Notes under the pieces: model-generated
Database searches by the model: none
What the model was told of the DNA's origin: nothing
The model's input: only the letters and a program-made list of their open reading frames with translations
Shown here: positions 25,933-33,947 of the stretch, in pieces
How positions within the stretch are numbered: the first letter of the stretch is position 1
Layout of the letters: the number at the start of each line of letters is the position of its first letter
Assembly: GCA_045579085.1 (NCBI GenBank)
Contig: JAZNLO010000020.1
Location: 1-64,000, forward strand
DNA: 64,000 bases
Source: RGIG2206 sp045579085
GTDB taxonomy: Bacteria; Bacillota; Clostridia; Oscillospirales; Acutalibacteraceae
Direction: 5' to 3'
Translations under genes and position numbers: made by a program

Positions 25933-26604
25933 ATGACAATGAAATTATTCCTTGCGGCAATTACTAAATTTTTATTAGGTGTTGCTTTAGTTGGGGTATT
26001 GATATTCTTACCTGCTGGTACTTTTTCCTATTTTTACGGCTGGTTGCTGATGGGGATTTTGTTCGTGCCAATGTTCTTGGCAGGAATTGTTATGATGTTC
26101 AAAAATCCTGACCTGTTAAAAAGCAGACTGAACGCGAAAGAAAAGCAACAGGAACAAAGTCTTGTTGTAAAATTGAGCGGTCTTATGTTTTTGTCAGGCT
26201 TTATCGTTGCAGGGCTTGGTGTCCGTTTTCACTGGTATGTCTTGCCGATAGGTGTAGTAGTCGGTGCAGCGGTGGTATTTCTCGTTGCATATATTCTTTA
26301 CGCAGAGGTGCTCCGAGAGAATACATACCTTAGCCGCACGATTGAGGTGCAAGAAAATCAAAAAGTAATCGATACGGGGCTATATGGCATTGTCAGACAC
26401 CCAATGTATGCCACGACTTTGCTTTTGTTTTTATCAATGCCGATTGTGTTGGGTTCTGTATATGCGTTTTTGATTTTTCTCGTATATCCATTTATCATAG
26501 CGAAACGGATTAAGCACGAAGAAAAATTCCTTGAAGAAGAACTCGACGGTTACCGTGAATATAAGCAAAAAGTCAAATACCGCTTGATACCATTCATTTG
26601 GTAA
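25933..26604 (+). CDS. Isoprenylcysteine carboxyl methyltransferase family membrane protein
   Basis: The protein has 223 residues with about five hydrophobic segments and the C-terminal family motif: TGLYGIVRHPMYATT, then RIKHEEKFLEEELDGYREY and KVKYRLIPFIW. These integral-membrane enzymes use S-adenosylmethionine; the bacterial substrates are mostly unknown. It has an extended -10 promoter (TGGTATAAT, 25886-25894) and a GGAG site. It is enclosed by the duplicated 3' end of ppdK, so it is likely a later arrival at this locus. Confidence 0.85.
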   Translation: MTMKLFLAAITKFLLGVALVGVLIFLPAGTFSYFYGWLLMGILFVPMFLAGIVMMFKNPDLLKSRLNAKEKQQEQSLVVKLSGLMFLSGFIVAGLGVRFHWYVLPIGVVVGAAVVFLVAYILYAEVLRENTYLSRTIEVQENQKVIDTGLYGIVRHPMYATTLLLFLSMPIVLGSVYAFLIFLVYPFIIAKRIKHEEKFLEEELDGYREYKQKVKYRLIPFIW

Positions 26605-26630
26605 TAATTTCCCTCTTTTGCTGATAGCAC

Positions 26631-26711
26631 CACAGGCTGGAATTAAGGATATGAAATAATTCATAACCGAATAAACAATTTATCCCCACCGAGAAATCGG
26701 TGGGGATTTTT
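26631..26711 (+). repeat. 81-bp direct repeat, copy 2
   Basis: This is a near-perfect copy of 25772-25852: the ppdK terminal codons without the rest of that gene, the stop, the spacer and the terminator. Mismatches are at 26640 (G for C) and about 26679 (T for A). Confidence 0.95.
26682..26711 (+). terminator. Terminator after the methyltransferase gene (duplicated ppdK terminator)
   Basis: The hairpin has the same arms and GAAA loop as at 25823-25852, followed by five T. Confidence 0.93.
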
Positions 26712-26773
26712 GTTGCAGTTTTTGAACGATAGTGGTACAATTCTCTTATAATTCAATAGTGTGTGGTGATTTT

Positions 26774-27469
26774 ATGAATAAGATATTTGAAAAGCACGAA
26801 ACATTATTTTGTATGTTGCTCATACTAATATACATAGTAGTTAATTCCGTCTGTGTCCAGAATTTTGGATATACGAGCAGTGTCAGTTTTATTGTTAACA
26901 CAATATTGTCTGTGGGTTTAGTCGGAATAGTGTTGGCGCTCAAAAAATCCGCATATTATGGATTTACAAAAGTGCGAAATTTAAAAAAGTATTTATATTT
27001 TATCCCCTTGACTGTGATTATATCTGTTAATCTGTGGAACGGTTTCAACATAAACCATTCGGCAAGCGAGATAATATTCCATATTCTAACTATGATAAAT
27101 ATTGGATTTATTGAAGAACTGATTTTCAGAGGCTTTTTATTCAGAATGATGGCAAAGAGCAATGTTAAAAGCGCTATAATTGTAAGCGCTCTGACTTTTG
27201 GAATAGGTCATATAGTGAATTTGTTAAATGGTGCAGAACTAATACCGACCTTAATGCAAATATGCTATGCTACCGCAATAGGTTATTTGTTTGTTGTTAT
27301 ATTTCATAAAAGCAAATCACTTGTTCCCTGTATTATAACGCATTGTTTGGTCAATTCACTTTCCATATTTAATGTTGAAAATAACTTATCTTTATACATT
27401 GCGCCCGCATTTCTGATAATTATTCCCCTTGCTTATGCGATTTATATAAATAAAAAAGTTATAGAATGA
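26774..27469 (+). CDS. CPBP family intramembrane metalloprotease
   Basis: The protein has 231 residues from ATG 26774 (GGTG site at 26764-26767); the frame is open upstream to 26732 but lacks a site there. It has several transmembrane helices and the CPBP (Abi, CAAX-like) motifs: GFIEELIFRGFLF, FGIGHIVNL and the last helix HCLVNS. Family members include CAAX proteases and bacteriocin-immunity proteins. Two overlapping sigma-A-like promoters lie at 26713-26752. No bacteriocin gene is evident. The gene is AT-rich and followed by a promoter for the next gene. Confidence 0.85.
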   Translation: MNKIFEKHETLFCMLLILIYIVVNSVCVQNFGYTSSVSFIVNTILSVGLVGIVLALKKSAYYGFTKVRNLKKYLYFIPLTVIISVNLWNGFNINHSASEIIFHILTMINIGFIEELIFRGFLFRMMAKSNVKSAIIVSALTFGIGHIVNLLNGAELIPTLMQICYATAIGYLFVVIFHKSKSLVPCIITHCLVNSLSIFNVENNLSLYIAPAFLIIIPLAYAIYINKKVIE

Positions 27470-27503
27470 TTTGAAATGAAGAAAGGGTTTTTGTCGAAAC
27501 TTG

Positions 27504-27532
27504 TTGACACTATTTAGCGAATGTGCTATTCT
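27504..27532 (+). promoter_or_regulatory. Promoter of the DUF4234 gene
   Basis: TTGACA (27504-27509), 17 bp, TATTCT (27527-27532) with an upstream TG giving an extended -10. Confidence 0.7.
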
Positions 27533-27591
27533 ATAATTAAGCCAGTTAACAATTTGTTCATATTTACTGGTTAAAAGAAAGGAGATTTATT

Positions 27592-28017
27592 ATGGAAAAC
27601 ATTAAAAACACTGCTCCCGTTGGTCAACTTAAAACAAACAAAGGATTATTTAAAACCATAGTGTTTTCACTCATTACCTTTGGAATTTACCCGTTGATTG
27701 TTATGTCGGCAGTTTCTAACGACGTTAACATTGTTGCTTCAAGATATGACGGAAGAAAAACCATGCATTTTTGTCTTCTTACTTTTGTCGTTGCTCCTAT
27801 AACTTTCGGTATTGCAGGACTCGTTTGGTATAATAATGTTTCCGGTCGTATAGGTGCTGAACTTAAAAGGCGCGAAATAGAATATAATTTCGATGCAACT
27901 GATTATTGGCTTTGGGGTGTTCTTGGCAGCCTTATTATGATTGGACCACTTGTTTATTTTTACAAATTGTTCAAGGCTGTAAACATGATGAATGCTCATT
28001 ACAATGTAAACGGTTAA
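27592..28017 (+). CDS. DUF4234-type small membrane protein
   Basis: The protein has 141 residues. Three hydrophobic helices are visible (about 22-42, 60-80, 107-127) with the pattern LITFGIYPLIVMSAVSNDVN common to DUF4234 proteins. It has a GGAG site, its own promoter and its own terminator. Function unknown. The neighbours also encode small membrane proteins, each apparently transcribed alone. Confidence 0.75.
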   Translation: MENIKNTAPVGQLKTNKGLFKTIVFSLITFGIYPLIVMSAVSNDVNIVASRYDGRKTMHFCLLTFVVAPITFGIAGLVWYNNVSGRIGAELKRREIEYNFDATDYWLWGVLGSLIMIGPLVYFYKLFKAVNMMNAHYNVNG

Positions 28018-28075
28018 TATTTTACTTACAGAACCGCTATAAAGAATTTATAACAATTCTTTTTGATAAACAGCT

Positions 28076-28105
28076 CACCCCACCGAGTTTTCGGTGGGGT
28101 GTTTT
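28076..28105 (+). terminator. Terminator
   Basis: CACCCCACCGA (28076-28086), GTTT loop, TCGGTGGGGTG (28091-28101), then TTTT. The core resembles the ppdK terminator. Confidence 0.9.
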
Positions 28106-28108
28106 ATG

Positions 28109-28137
28109 TTGATTTATATTTATAAAAATGATATAAT
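28109..28137 (+). promoter_or_regulatory. Promoter of the 28179 membrane gene
   Basis: TTGATT (28109-28114), 17 bp, TATAAT (28132-28137), with TG one base before the -10 box. Confidence 0.75.
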
Positions 28138-28178
28138 CAAGCCATAAATCAAATTTAATTAAAAGGGTTGTTGCCGTA

Positions 28179-28631
28179 ATGAAAAGTAAGAAAAACAATA
28201 TCCGGCTGTATAATGTGTTGTTTCCATATTGGATGCTTTTGTTGTTTCCGCAACTCTGGCTTATAATTCTTCCGGGCAATCTTATCATTGATAGTTTGGT
28301 TTTAATAATCAGTATGACTGTATTGAAAATCGCTGATAAAAAGCAGTGGTATAAGCGGCATATAATTAAAATTTTCCTGTTCGGTATGATTTCCGATATA
28401 ATCGGCGCAGCATATTTATTGCTGATGTTGGTGCTTGAGGTCGGACAAATGGGTGATGAGCTTTATTTGACTGCGCCCGCTATTGTAATATCTGCCGTTT
28501 TGATTTTCGTACTAAATTACTTCATCACATTCAAAAAAGCAGATAAATCATTGCGTTTAAAGTTTTCGCTTATATTTGCCATAGTTACGGCGCCGTATAC
28601 TTTTTTAATCCCGACAAGTTGGCTATACTGA
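28179..28631 (+). CDS. Hypothetical four-helix membrane protein
   Basis: The protein has 150 residues. Four hydrophobic segments are seen (about 17-48, 65-88, 98-115, 128-145), with a basic N-terminus (MKSKKNN). No family was recognised. The ribosome site is weak (AAGGG at 28162-28166). It stands behind a good promoter and before an oxidoreductase gene whose own site starts about 45 bases later. It is probably an orphan integral membrane protein. Confidence 0.6.
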   Translation: MKSKKNNIRLYNVLFPYWMLLLFPQLWLIILPGNLIIDSLVLIISMTVLKIADKKQWYKRHIIKIFLFGMISDIIGAAYLLLMLVLEVGQMGDELYLTAPAIVISAVLIFVLNYFITFKKADKSLRLKFSLIFAIVTAPYTFLIPTSWLY

Positions 28632-28689
28632 TAAGCTCTGATTTAATTGAAAATACATCGCGCAATTAAATACAGTGAGGAGAGTTTTT

Positions 28690-29685
28690 GTGAAAAAGAT
28701 AAGATGGGGCATCGTAGGGCCCGGAGAAATTGCAAATAAATTCGCAGTTGCGGTGAAAAACGTAGACTCTGCAGAGCTTGTGGCAGTGGCGTCCACTAAT
28801 AAAGAACGTGCCCAAGCGTTTGCCGAAAAGCATAATATTCCGCACGCTTTTTGCGGTTATGACAAGCTCTCTGAATTTGATGGAGTGGATGCTGTGTATG
28901 TAGCAACGCCTCATTCAAATCACAAAGAGGTGGCAGAGCTATTTTTAAATGCAGGCAAACACGTCTTGTGCGAGAAGCCTGTATGCGTTAACGCTCATCA
29001 GGCACAGCAGTTGAAAGAATGTGCTGAGAGAAACGGCGTATTCTTGATGGAGGCTCTGTGGACAAGATTTTTGCCCGCAATCAGAGAAGCGCAGGAGATT
29101 GTGAATCGTGGCGAAATCGGAGAAGTTCTCGGAATTAAGGCGGATTTTTGCTTTTTTAGGGAACGTCAGGCGAACAGACTGTTTCTGAACGAACTGGCAG
29201 GCGGCTCTCTGCTCGACCTTGGTGTTTACGGATTGCATTTTGCCGCAATTTTTCTTGGCAGCAATCCTGAAGCAATCCTTGCTCTTGCACATACCGATGA
29301 GAAAGTGGACATACACACAAATATACTGCTCAAATATAAAAGCGGAGCGATTGCTAATGTTTCGTCTGCAATTGGGCTAAAAAAGCCGCAAGAAGCGTAT
29401 ATCTACGGTACAAAGGGGCAGATTTGCATACCTTATTTCTATGGTGCAACAGAACTTTTTGTCAGCACGGATAAGGGCGAGGAGTGCATTGTCAAAAAGT
29501 GCATCGGCGATGGGTTTGAGGAGGAAATTATTGAGGCTTGCGAGTGCATAGCAAGCGGCAAACTGCAAAGTGATATAATGCCTCTTGATGAAAGCATAGC
29601 TATATTAAAGCAGATGGACAATGTGAGGTCGCAAATCGGAGTTGTTTACCCGTTTGCAGACGTGCACAATGCGAGGCAATTATGA
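28690..29685 (+). CDS. Gfo/Idh/MocA family oxidoreductase
   Basis: The protein has 331 residues from GTG 28690, eight bases after GAGGAG; a GTG at 28675 lies within that site. The Rossmann N-terminus reads IRWGIVGPGEIANKF, and the family signature LCEKPVC carries the catalytic lysine. The C-domain follows. These NAD(P)-dependent enzymes act on sugars and related alcohols; the substrate is not clear. The stop overlaps the start of a membrane-protein gene by four bases. Confidence 0.88.
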   Translation: MKKIRWGIVGPGEIANKFAVAVKNVDSAELVAVASTNKERAQAFAEKHNIPHAFCGYDKLSEFDGVDAVYVATPHSNHKEVAELFLNAGKHVLCEKPVCVNAHQAQQLKECAERNGVFLMEALWTRFLPAIREAQEIVNRGEIGEVLGIKADFCFFRERQANRLFLNELAGGSLLDLGVYGLHFAAIFLGSNPEAILALAHTDEKVDIHTNILLKYKSGAIANVSSAIGLKKPQEAYIYGTKGQICIPYFYGATELFVSTDKGEECIVKKCIGDGFEEEIIEACECIASGKLQSDIMPLDESIAILKQMDNVRSQIGVVYPFADVHNARQL

Positions 29686-30365
29686 AGAAAAAGGTTTTTT
29701 ACACAGAGCTATCGTATGTTTTAGGGCTTGTTATAATGGCGTTTTCGGCGGCGTTCACCGTAAAAGCTGACTTTGGTATGTCTATGGTGGTGGCGCCGGC
29801 TTACTTGCTGCATTTGAAGCTGTCACAGCTGCTGCCTTGGTTTAGCTTTGGCGTGGCGGAGTACGTTTTTCAAGGACTGCTGGTGCTGTTGCTTGTTGTA
29901 ATAATGCGTAAATTTAAGTTTTATTATTTGCTGTCATTTGTAACTGCAGTGCTGTACGGAACATTGCTTGATGGTGCGATTTTGTTGATTTCGCCGTTGC
30001 CGGCTGACTCCTTTGCTATACGTGTATTGTGGTATGTGATAGGCACGGTGTGCTGCTCGTTTGCGGTGTCGCTGTTTTTTCATACATATCTTGCGCCTGA
30101 GGCATATGAACTTGTGGTTAAAGAAATAGCCGCAAAAACCAAAAGGGATATAAACAAAATCAAAACCGCTTATGATTGTTTTAGTGTTGTGTTAGGCATT
30201 GCTTTGTCGTTTTGCTTTTTTGGCTTCGGCACTTTTGAGGGCGTTAAGCTGGGAACGGTTATATGTGCCGTTGTAAACGGATTTTTAATAGGACGCTTTT
30301 CAAAATTATTGGAGCACTTTTTCGAGTTCAAGAATAAGTTTAATCTTGAAAAACACTTCAAATAA
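29682..30365 (+). CDS. YczE/YitT-like membrane protein (DUF6198-like)
   Basis: The protein has 227 residues with five hydrophobic helices. It starts ELSYVLGLVIMAFSAAFTVKADFGMSM, a pattern I associate with YczE/DUF6198 proteins of Firmicutes. A basic stretch follows near 145-160. The function is not established. The stop is followed by a short GC-rich hairpin (30372-30391) with a poor T-run, so termination there may be weak. Confidence 0.7.
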   Translation: MKKKVFYTELSYVLGLVIMAFSAAFTVKADFGMSMVVAPAYLLHLKLSQLLPWFSFGVAEYVFQGLLVLLLVVIMRKFKFYYLLSFVTAVLYGTLLDGAILLISPLPADSFAIRVLWYVIGTVCCSFAVSLFFHTYLAPEAYELVVKEIAAKTKRDINKIKTAYDCFSVVLGIALSFCFFGFGTFEGVKLGTVICAVVNGFLIGRFSKLLEHFFEFKNKFNLEKHFK

Positions 30366-30402
30366 GTCCATCTCGCCGAGTAGTCGGCGAGGGTTATATC
30401 TG

Positions 30403-30431
30403 TTGCAAATTGTTTGTTCTTGTGGTATAAT
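30403..30431 (+). promoter_or_regulatory. Promoter of the restriction-modification operon
   Basis: TTGCAA (30403-30408), 17 bp, TATAAT (30426-30431) with TGG immediately before it. It lies right after the hairpin closing the preceding operon. Confidence 0.75.
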
Positions 30432-30485
30432 TATTATGATTATATGAAATACCTTTAGCAAGTAAAAACTGAAAGTGGTGCGATA

Positions 30486-31895
30486 ATGCAAACATTAAGT
30501 AATGATGTTGGAAATATAATACTTGATAAAGAAAAAATAAATTCAATAAAGAAACTTGATTCTCAAAGTCTATTACAGTATTTCAAATTTACTAATTTTA
30601 AGACTTCAGAAATACTTTTTGTTTTGGAAAATTTGGGATATTTGCCCAATACTTTTAATTTTGATGTGTTCATCCCATGGCTTACTCATGAAAATGAGAA
30701 GATAAGATATTGGGCAGTGAAAAATATCGGAAAATATAAAAGCATAAAGTATTTTCCTTTGTTACAAAAACATTTTAAAGAGGAAAAAAGCACAACGGTT
30801 AAAAGGGAAATTGTTTCTGCAGTGGGTCGTATGAAGTCACGAGAAACAATTGACTTTTTAATAGAGGTTATGCATAGTGAAGACCCTAAAATTATAGCTC
30901 AGGCAATCAGAGGTTTGCTTAAATATAAAGGGGAAAAGAAAATAGATGACGTATTATCGCAATTGGTTAACCACGAAAACGAGATGATACGGGCGGTCAT
31001 ATATAAAGAGTATTTTAGTGAATGTGATGAAAAAAAGCCAATACAGGCGCATGCTCATTCATATGATTATTTAAAAAATGTAGTTGTAAATGCAGATGTA
31101 AGGGATGTTTTATCATTGATAGAAGATGAAAGTATACATCTTACATTTACTTCCCCACCGTACTATAATGCACGAGATTATTCTATATATCCAAGTTATG
31201 AAGCTTACTTAAATTTTTTAGATGATGTTTTTAAAGAAACATATCGTGTAACAAAAGAAGGCAGGTATTTAATTGTTAATACTTCACCTGTTATTGTGCC
31301 TAGGGTAAGCAGAGCTCATTCTAGTAAACGTTATCCTATACCTTTTGATTTGCATTCGATATTAGTGAAGATGGGCTGGGAATTTGTTGATGATATAGTT
31401 TGGCTTAAGCCCGAATACAGTGTAAAAAATAGAGTGGGTGGTTTTCAGCAACATAGAAAGCCTCTTGCTTATAAGCCAAATTCTGTTACTGAGTATTTAA
31501 TGGTATATCGCAAAAAAACAGATAGATTAATTGATTGGAATATTAAGCAATATTCAACGGATATTGTGCAGGACAGTAAGGTTCTAAGCGAATTTGAAAC
31601 AACCAATGTATGGAGAATTTGTCCTAAATCTGATAAAATTCATTCCGCTGTTTTTCCAGAAGAGTTGTGTAAAAGAGTAATAGAGTATTATTCTTTTAAG
31701 GGAGATTTAGTGTTTGACCCCTTTGCCGGGAGCGGTACATTAGGGAGAACAGCAAAAAAGATGAGTAGGTACTTTTTCTTAACTGAAAAGGATGAAAACT
31801 TCTTTCAATATATGAAAGAGTTAAAAAACTCCTTTCAATCTAAGAATGAAACAAAGTTTTTAACTTTAGAGGAATTTAGGAGGACAATAAAATGA
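30486..31895 (+). CDS. DNA methyltransferase (beta class) with HEAT-repeat N-terminus
   Basis: The protein has 469 residues. Residues about 60-190 are helical repeats of HEAT type (EKIRYWAVKNIGKYKSI, then STTVKREIVSAVGRMKSRET, then DPKIIAQAIRGLLKY). The catalytic half shows motif IV as TSPPYYN (222-228) before motif I as FDPFAGSGT (410-418), the permuted order of beta-class N4-cytosine or N6-adenine enzymes. It protects host DNA from the endonuclease encoded in the overlapping downstream gene. Both genes are visibly more AT-rich than their neighbours, which suggests horizontal transfer. Confidence 0.92.
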   Translation: MQTLSNDVGNIILDKEKINSIKKLDSQSLLQYFKFTNFKTSEILFVLENLGYLPNTFNFDVFIPWLTHENEKIRYWAVKNIGKYKSIKYFPLLQKHFKEEKSTTVKREIVSAVGRMKSRETIDFLIEVMHSEDPKIIAQAIRGLLKYKGEKKIDDVLSQLVNHENEMIRAVIYKEYFSECDEKKPIQAHAHSYDYLKNVVVNADVRDVLSLIEDESIHLTFTSPPYYNARDYSIYPSYEAYLNFLDDVFKETYRVTKEGRYLIVNTSPVIVPRVSRAHSSKRYPIPFDLHSILVKMGWEFVDDIVWLKPEYSVKNRVGGFQQHRKPLAYKPNSVTEYLMVYRKKTDRLIDWNIKQYSTDIVQDSKVLSEFETTNVWRICPKSDKIHSAVFPEELCKRVIEYYSFKGDLVFDPFAGSGTLGRTAKKMSRYFFLTEKDENFFQYMKELKNSFQSKNETKFLTLEEFRRTIK

Positions 31896-32803
31896 CGTTG
31901 AAAGACCAAGTGATAAAAAGCATTGTAAAAAGAGTTATAAAATCTCAAGATTACCGTATTGAAATTGTAAATTTAATCAATGCGGAATTTTTACAATTCG
32001 CTATTGATTTTTTTAAAAAAGTTGTTGAAGCGAAGTTAGCATCACAAAGCATAACTATTGATTGGTATAAAAATGCTTTTATGGCTAAGTCGCTCCCTTC
32101 TGATGAGATAGCAATAAATTCAGGATTAAATAAAAAAACGATAAGCAATATGTATCGCTCTGCTACCAAACAAATTGTAATAGATGCTTCATATGAACAT
32201 TTTGAATCACTATACAATAGTATTTTAGCCTTAGTAGAGACGGAAAAAGATATTGATTTAACATTAACATTAAAATTAAATGGTGTTAGTGTTGATTTAA
32301 ATGTTAGCGAAAGTTTAATAGTTATAAATACACTTGCAGTTAAAAGAGCTGCTCTTCGTGGCGGTCTGTGGAGCACGGCGGGCAAGAGAGCGGAAAAGTT
32401 TTTAATGTTAACTTTGTGCGAATTATATCAAGTTGAAAAAACATATTATAATGCTGAACATTTTGTGAGAGACAAGACTTTGGACGTTGACAGGGAAATA
32501 GATTTTTACTTAAAGAATGAAGGCAAAGAGTATAAATGCGAAGTTAAATTAATGGGACAGGGAAATCCTGAGAGTGCAGATGCGATTATAGCAAGAAACA
32601 GTGATGTGTTTGTGGCGGACACATTATCTCAACAAAACAAGAAGCAGTGTGAACAATTGGGAATTTGTTGGATTGCGTGTAGAGATGAGGATGGCTTTAG
32701 GCGCTTTAAGGATGTGCTGATTAAGTTTAACATTCCATTTGTTGATTACAACGGTGATTTAGACGAGGATTTGGATGTTATTTTGAATAAGATTTTCGCA
32801 TAG
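31892..32803 (+). CDS. Type II restriction endonuclease, probably CfrBI family
   Basis: The protein has 303 residues. The C-terminal third carries a PD-(D/E)xK nuclease core: Asp204 in REIDFYL and Glu217-Val-Lys219 in KCEVKLMG. Before it comes the strongly patterned NTLAVKRAALRGGLWSTAG. From memory this whole arrangement fits CfrBI-type enzymes (CCWWGG cutters), but specificity is not proven. Its start overlaps the methyltransferase stop by four bases, so production is coupled. The operon ends at a strong terminator. Confidence 0.78.
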   Translation: MTLKDQVIKSIVKRVIKSQDYRIEIVNLINAEFLQFAIDFFKKVVEAKLASQSITIDWYKNAFMAKSLPSDEIAINSGLNKKTISNMYRSATKQIVIDASYEHFESLYNSILALVETEKDIDLTLTLKLNGVSVDLNVSESLIVINTLAVKRAALRGGLWSTAGKRAEKFLMLTLCELYQVEKTYYNAEHFVRDKTLDVDREIDFYLKNEGKEYKCEVKLMGQGNPESADAIIARNSDVFVADTLSQQNKKQCEQLGICWIACRDEDGFRRFKDVLIKFNIPFVDYNGDLDEDLDVILNKIFA

Positions 32804-32855
32804 CACGCCTCTTATTTATAAAGAACAAGAGAGAGCTGATATTAAGCGCTGATTG

Positions 32856-32891
32856 CTAAAAATCCGTTCGGTTTTTCGAACGGATTTTTAG
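32856..32891 (+). terminator. Terminator of the restriction-modification operon
   Basis: A 15-bp perfect stem, 32856-32870 with 32877-32891 (core AATCCGTTCG), loop GTTTTT, with A and T flanks. Confidence 0.9.
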
Positions 32892-32911
32892 TTTATTTGC
32901 ACTTAGGTGTG

Positions 32912-32920
32912 TGTTATAAT
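32912..32920 (+). promoter_or_regulatory. Extended -10 promoter of the aldo/keto reductase
   Basis: TGTTATAAT (32912-32920) is an extended -10 element. No convincing -35 is 16-18 bp upstream. The ribosome site GAGGGGGAG follows. Confidence 0.55.
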
Positions 32921-32940
32921 AAAGGCGAGGGGGAGATGTT

Positions 32941-33855
32941 ATGAGGAAAATAGAGTTTGGAAAAAGCGGATTACAAGTGCCTGCAGTGGCTGTGGGATGT
33001 ATGCGCATATCCAAAATGAGTAAAAAGCAAGTGGACGAGTTTGTTGACACCGCTCTTGAAAACGGCGCAAACTTTTTTGACCATGCAGATATTTACGGCG
33101 CAGGTATGAGCGAAACTGTGTTTGGCGAGTCGATTGCCAGATATAATCGTGAGGACATTATAATTCAGACAAAGTGCGGAATCGTGCCGAATAAGATGTT
33201 CGATTTCTCATACGAGCATATAATCGAGTCGGTTGAGGGCAGTTTGAAACGGCTTGGCACCGATTATATCGACGTTTTACTGTTGCATCGACCGGATGCG
33301 TTGGTGGAGCCTGAGGAGGTTGCGAGGGCGTTTTCACAGCTCAAGGAGTCGGGCAAGGTGCGTCATTTTGGTGTCTCTAATCAGAATCCATACCAAATGC
33401 AGCTGTTGCAAAGTTGCCTTGATATGCCGATTTGCGCTAATCAGCTTCAGCTTAGCATAATGCACGCGCCTATGATTCAGTCAGGCATCAACGTGAATCT
33501 GTATAACGAGTCGGCAGTCAATCGTGACGGTAGCGTGCTTGATTTTTGCCGCTTGAACAATATCACCATTCAGCCTTGGTCGCCGATGCAGTACGGATTT
33601 TTTGAGGGCTGCTTTGTGGACAACGAGAAGTTCCCCGAGCTTAATGCGGTTATGGAGAGAATCGGCAACAAGTATGGTGTGACGAAAACAAGCGTGGCAA
33701 TTGCTTGGTTGCTTCGTCATCCAGCAAAGATGCAGCCAATTACGGGCACAACGAACGTTCAAAGGCTGAAAGATAGCCTTATGGCAACCGAATTCACGCT
33801 TACCCGTGAAGAATGGTATGAAATTTATAAAGCGGCAGGCAATATTTTGCCGTAA
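32941..33855 (+). CDS. Aldo/keto reductase
   Basis: The protein has 304 residues. Family marks: GCMRISKMS at the N-terminus, FFDHADIYG (catalytic Asp and Tyr), IQTKCGI (Lys), VLLLHRPD (His), and a C-terminal ITGTTNVQRLKDSL cofactor-binding loop. It is a cytosolic NAD(P)H-dependent carbonyl reductase of the YdhF-like group; the substrate is unknown. It has its own promoter and a terminator shared with the convergent glycosidase gene. Confidence 0.92.
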   Translation: MRKIEFGKSGLQVPAVAVGCMRISKMSKKQVDEFVDTALENGANFFDHADIYGAGMSETVFGESIARYNREDIIIQTKCGIVPNKMFDFSYEHIIESVEGSLKRLGTDYIDVLLLHRPDALVEPEEVARAFSQLKESGKVRHFGVSNQNPYQMQLLQSCLDMPICANQLQLSIMHAPMIQSGINVNLYNESAVNRDGSVLDFCRLNNITIQPWSPMQYGFFEGCFVDNEKFPELNAVMERIGNKYGVTKTSVAIAWLLRHPAKMQPITGTTNVQRLKDSLMATEFTLTREEWYEIYKAAGNILP

Positions 33856-33871
33856 GAGAAATAGATATAGG

Positions 33872-33914
33872 AAAAACCACACACCCACTGAATCTCGGTG
33901 GGTGTGTGGTTTTT
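33872..33914. terminator. Bidirectional terminator
   Basis: AAAAACCACACACCCAC (33872-33888) pairs with GTGGGTGTGTGGTTTTT (33898-33914) between convergent genes. Confidence 0.88.
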
Positions 33915-33947
33915 TAAAGGAGTATGGTTCATAAAAGCAGCTTAGAT

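Noticed and set aside
26631..26659. Truncated ppdK pseudogene
   Set aside because: Only about nine codons are present; it is better described as the distal copy of the 81-bp duplication.
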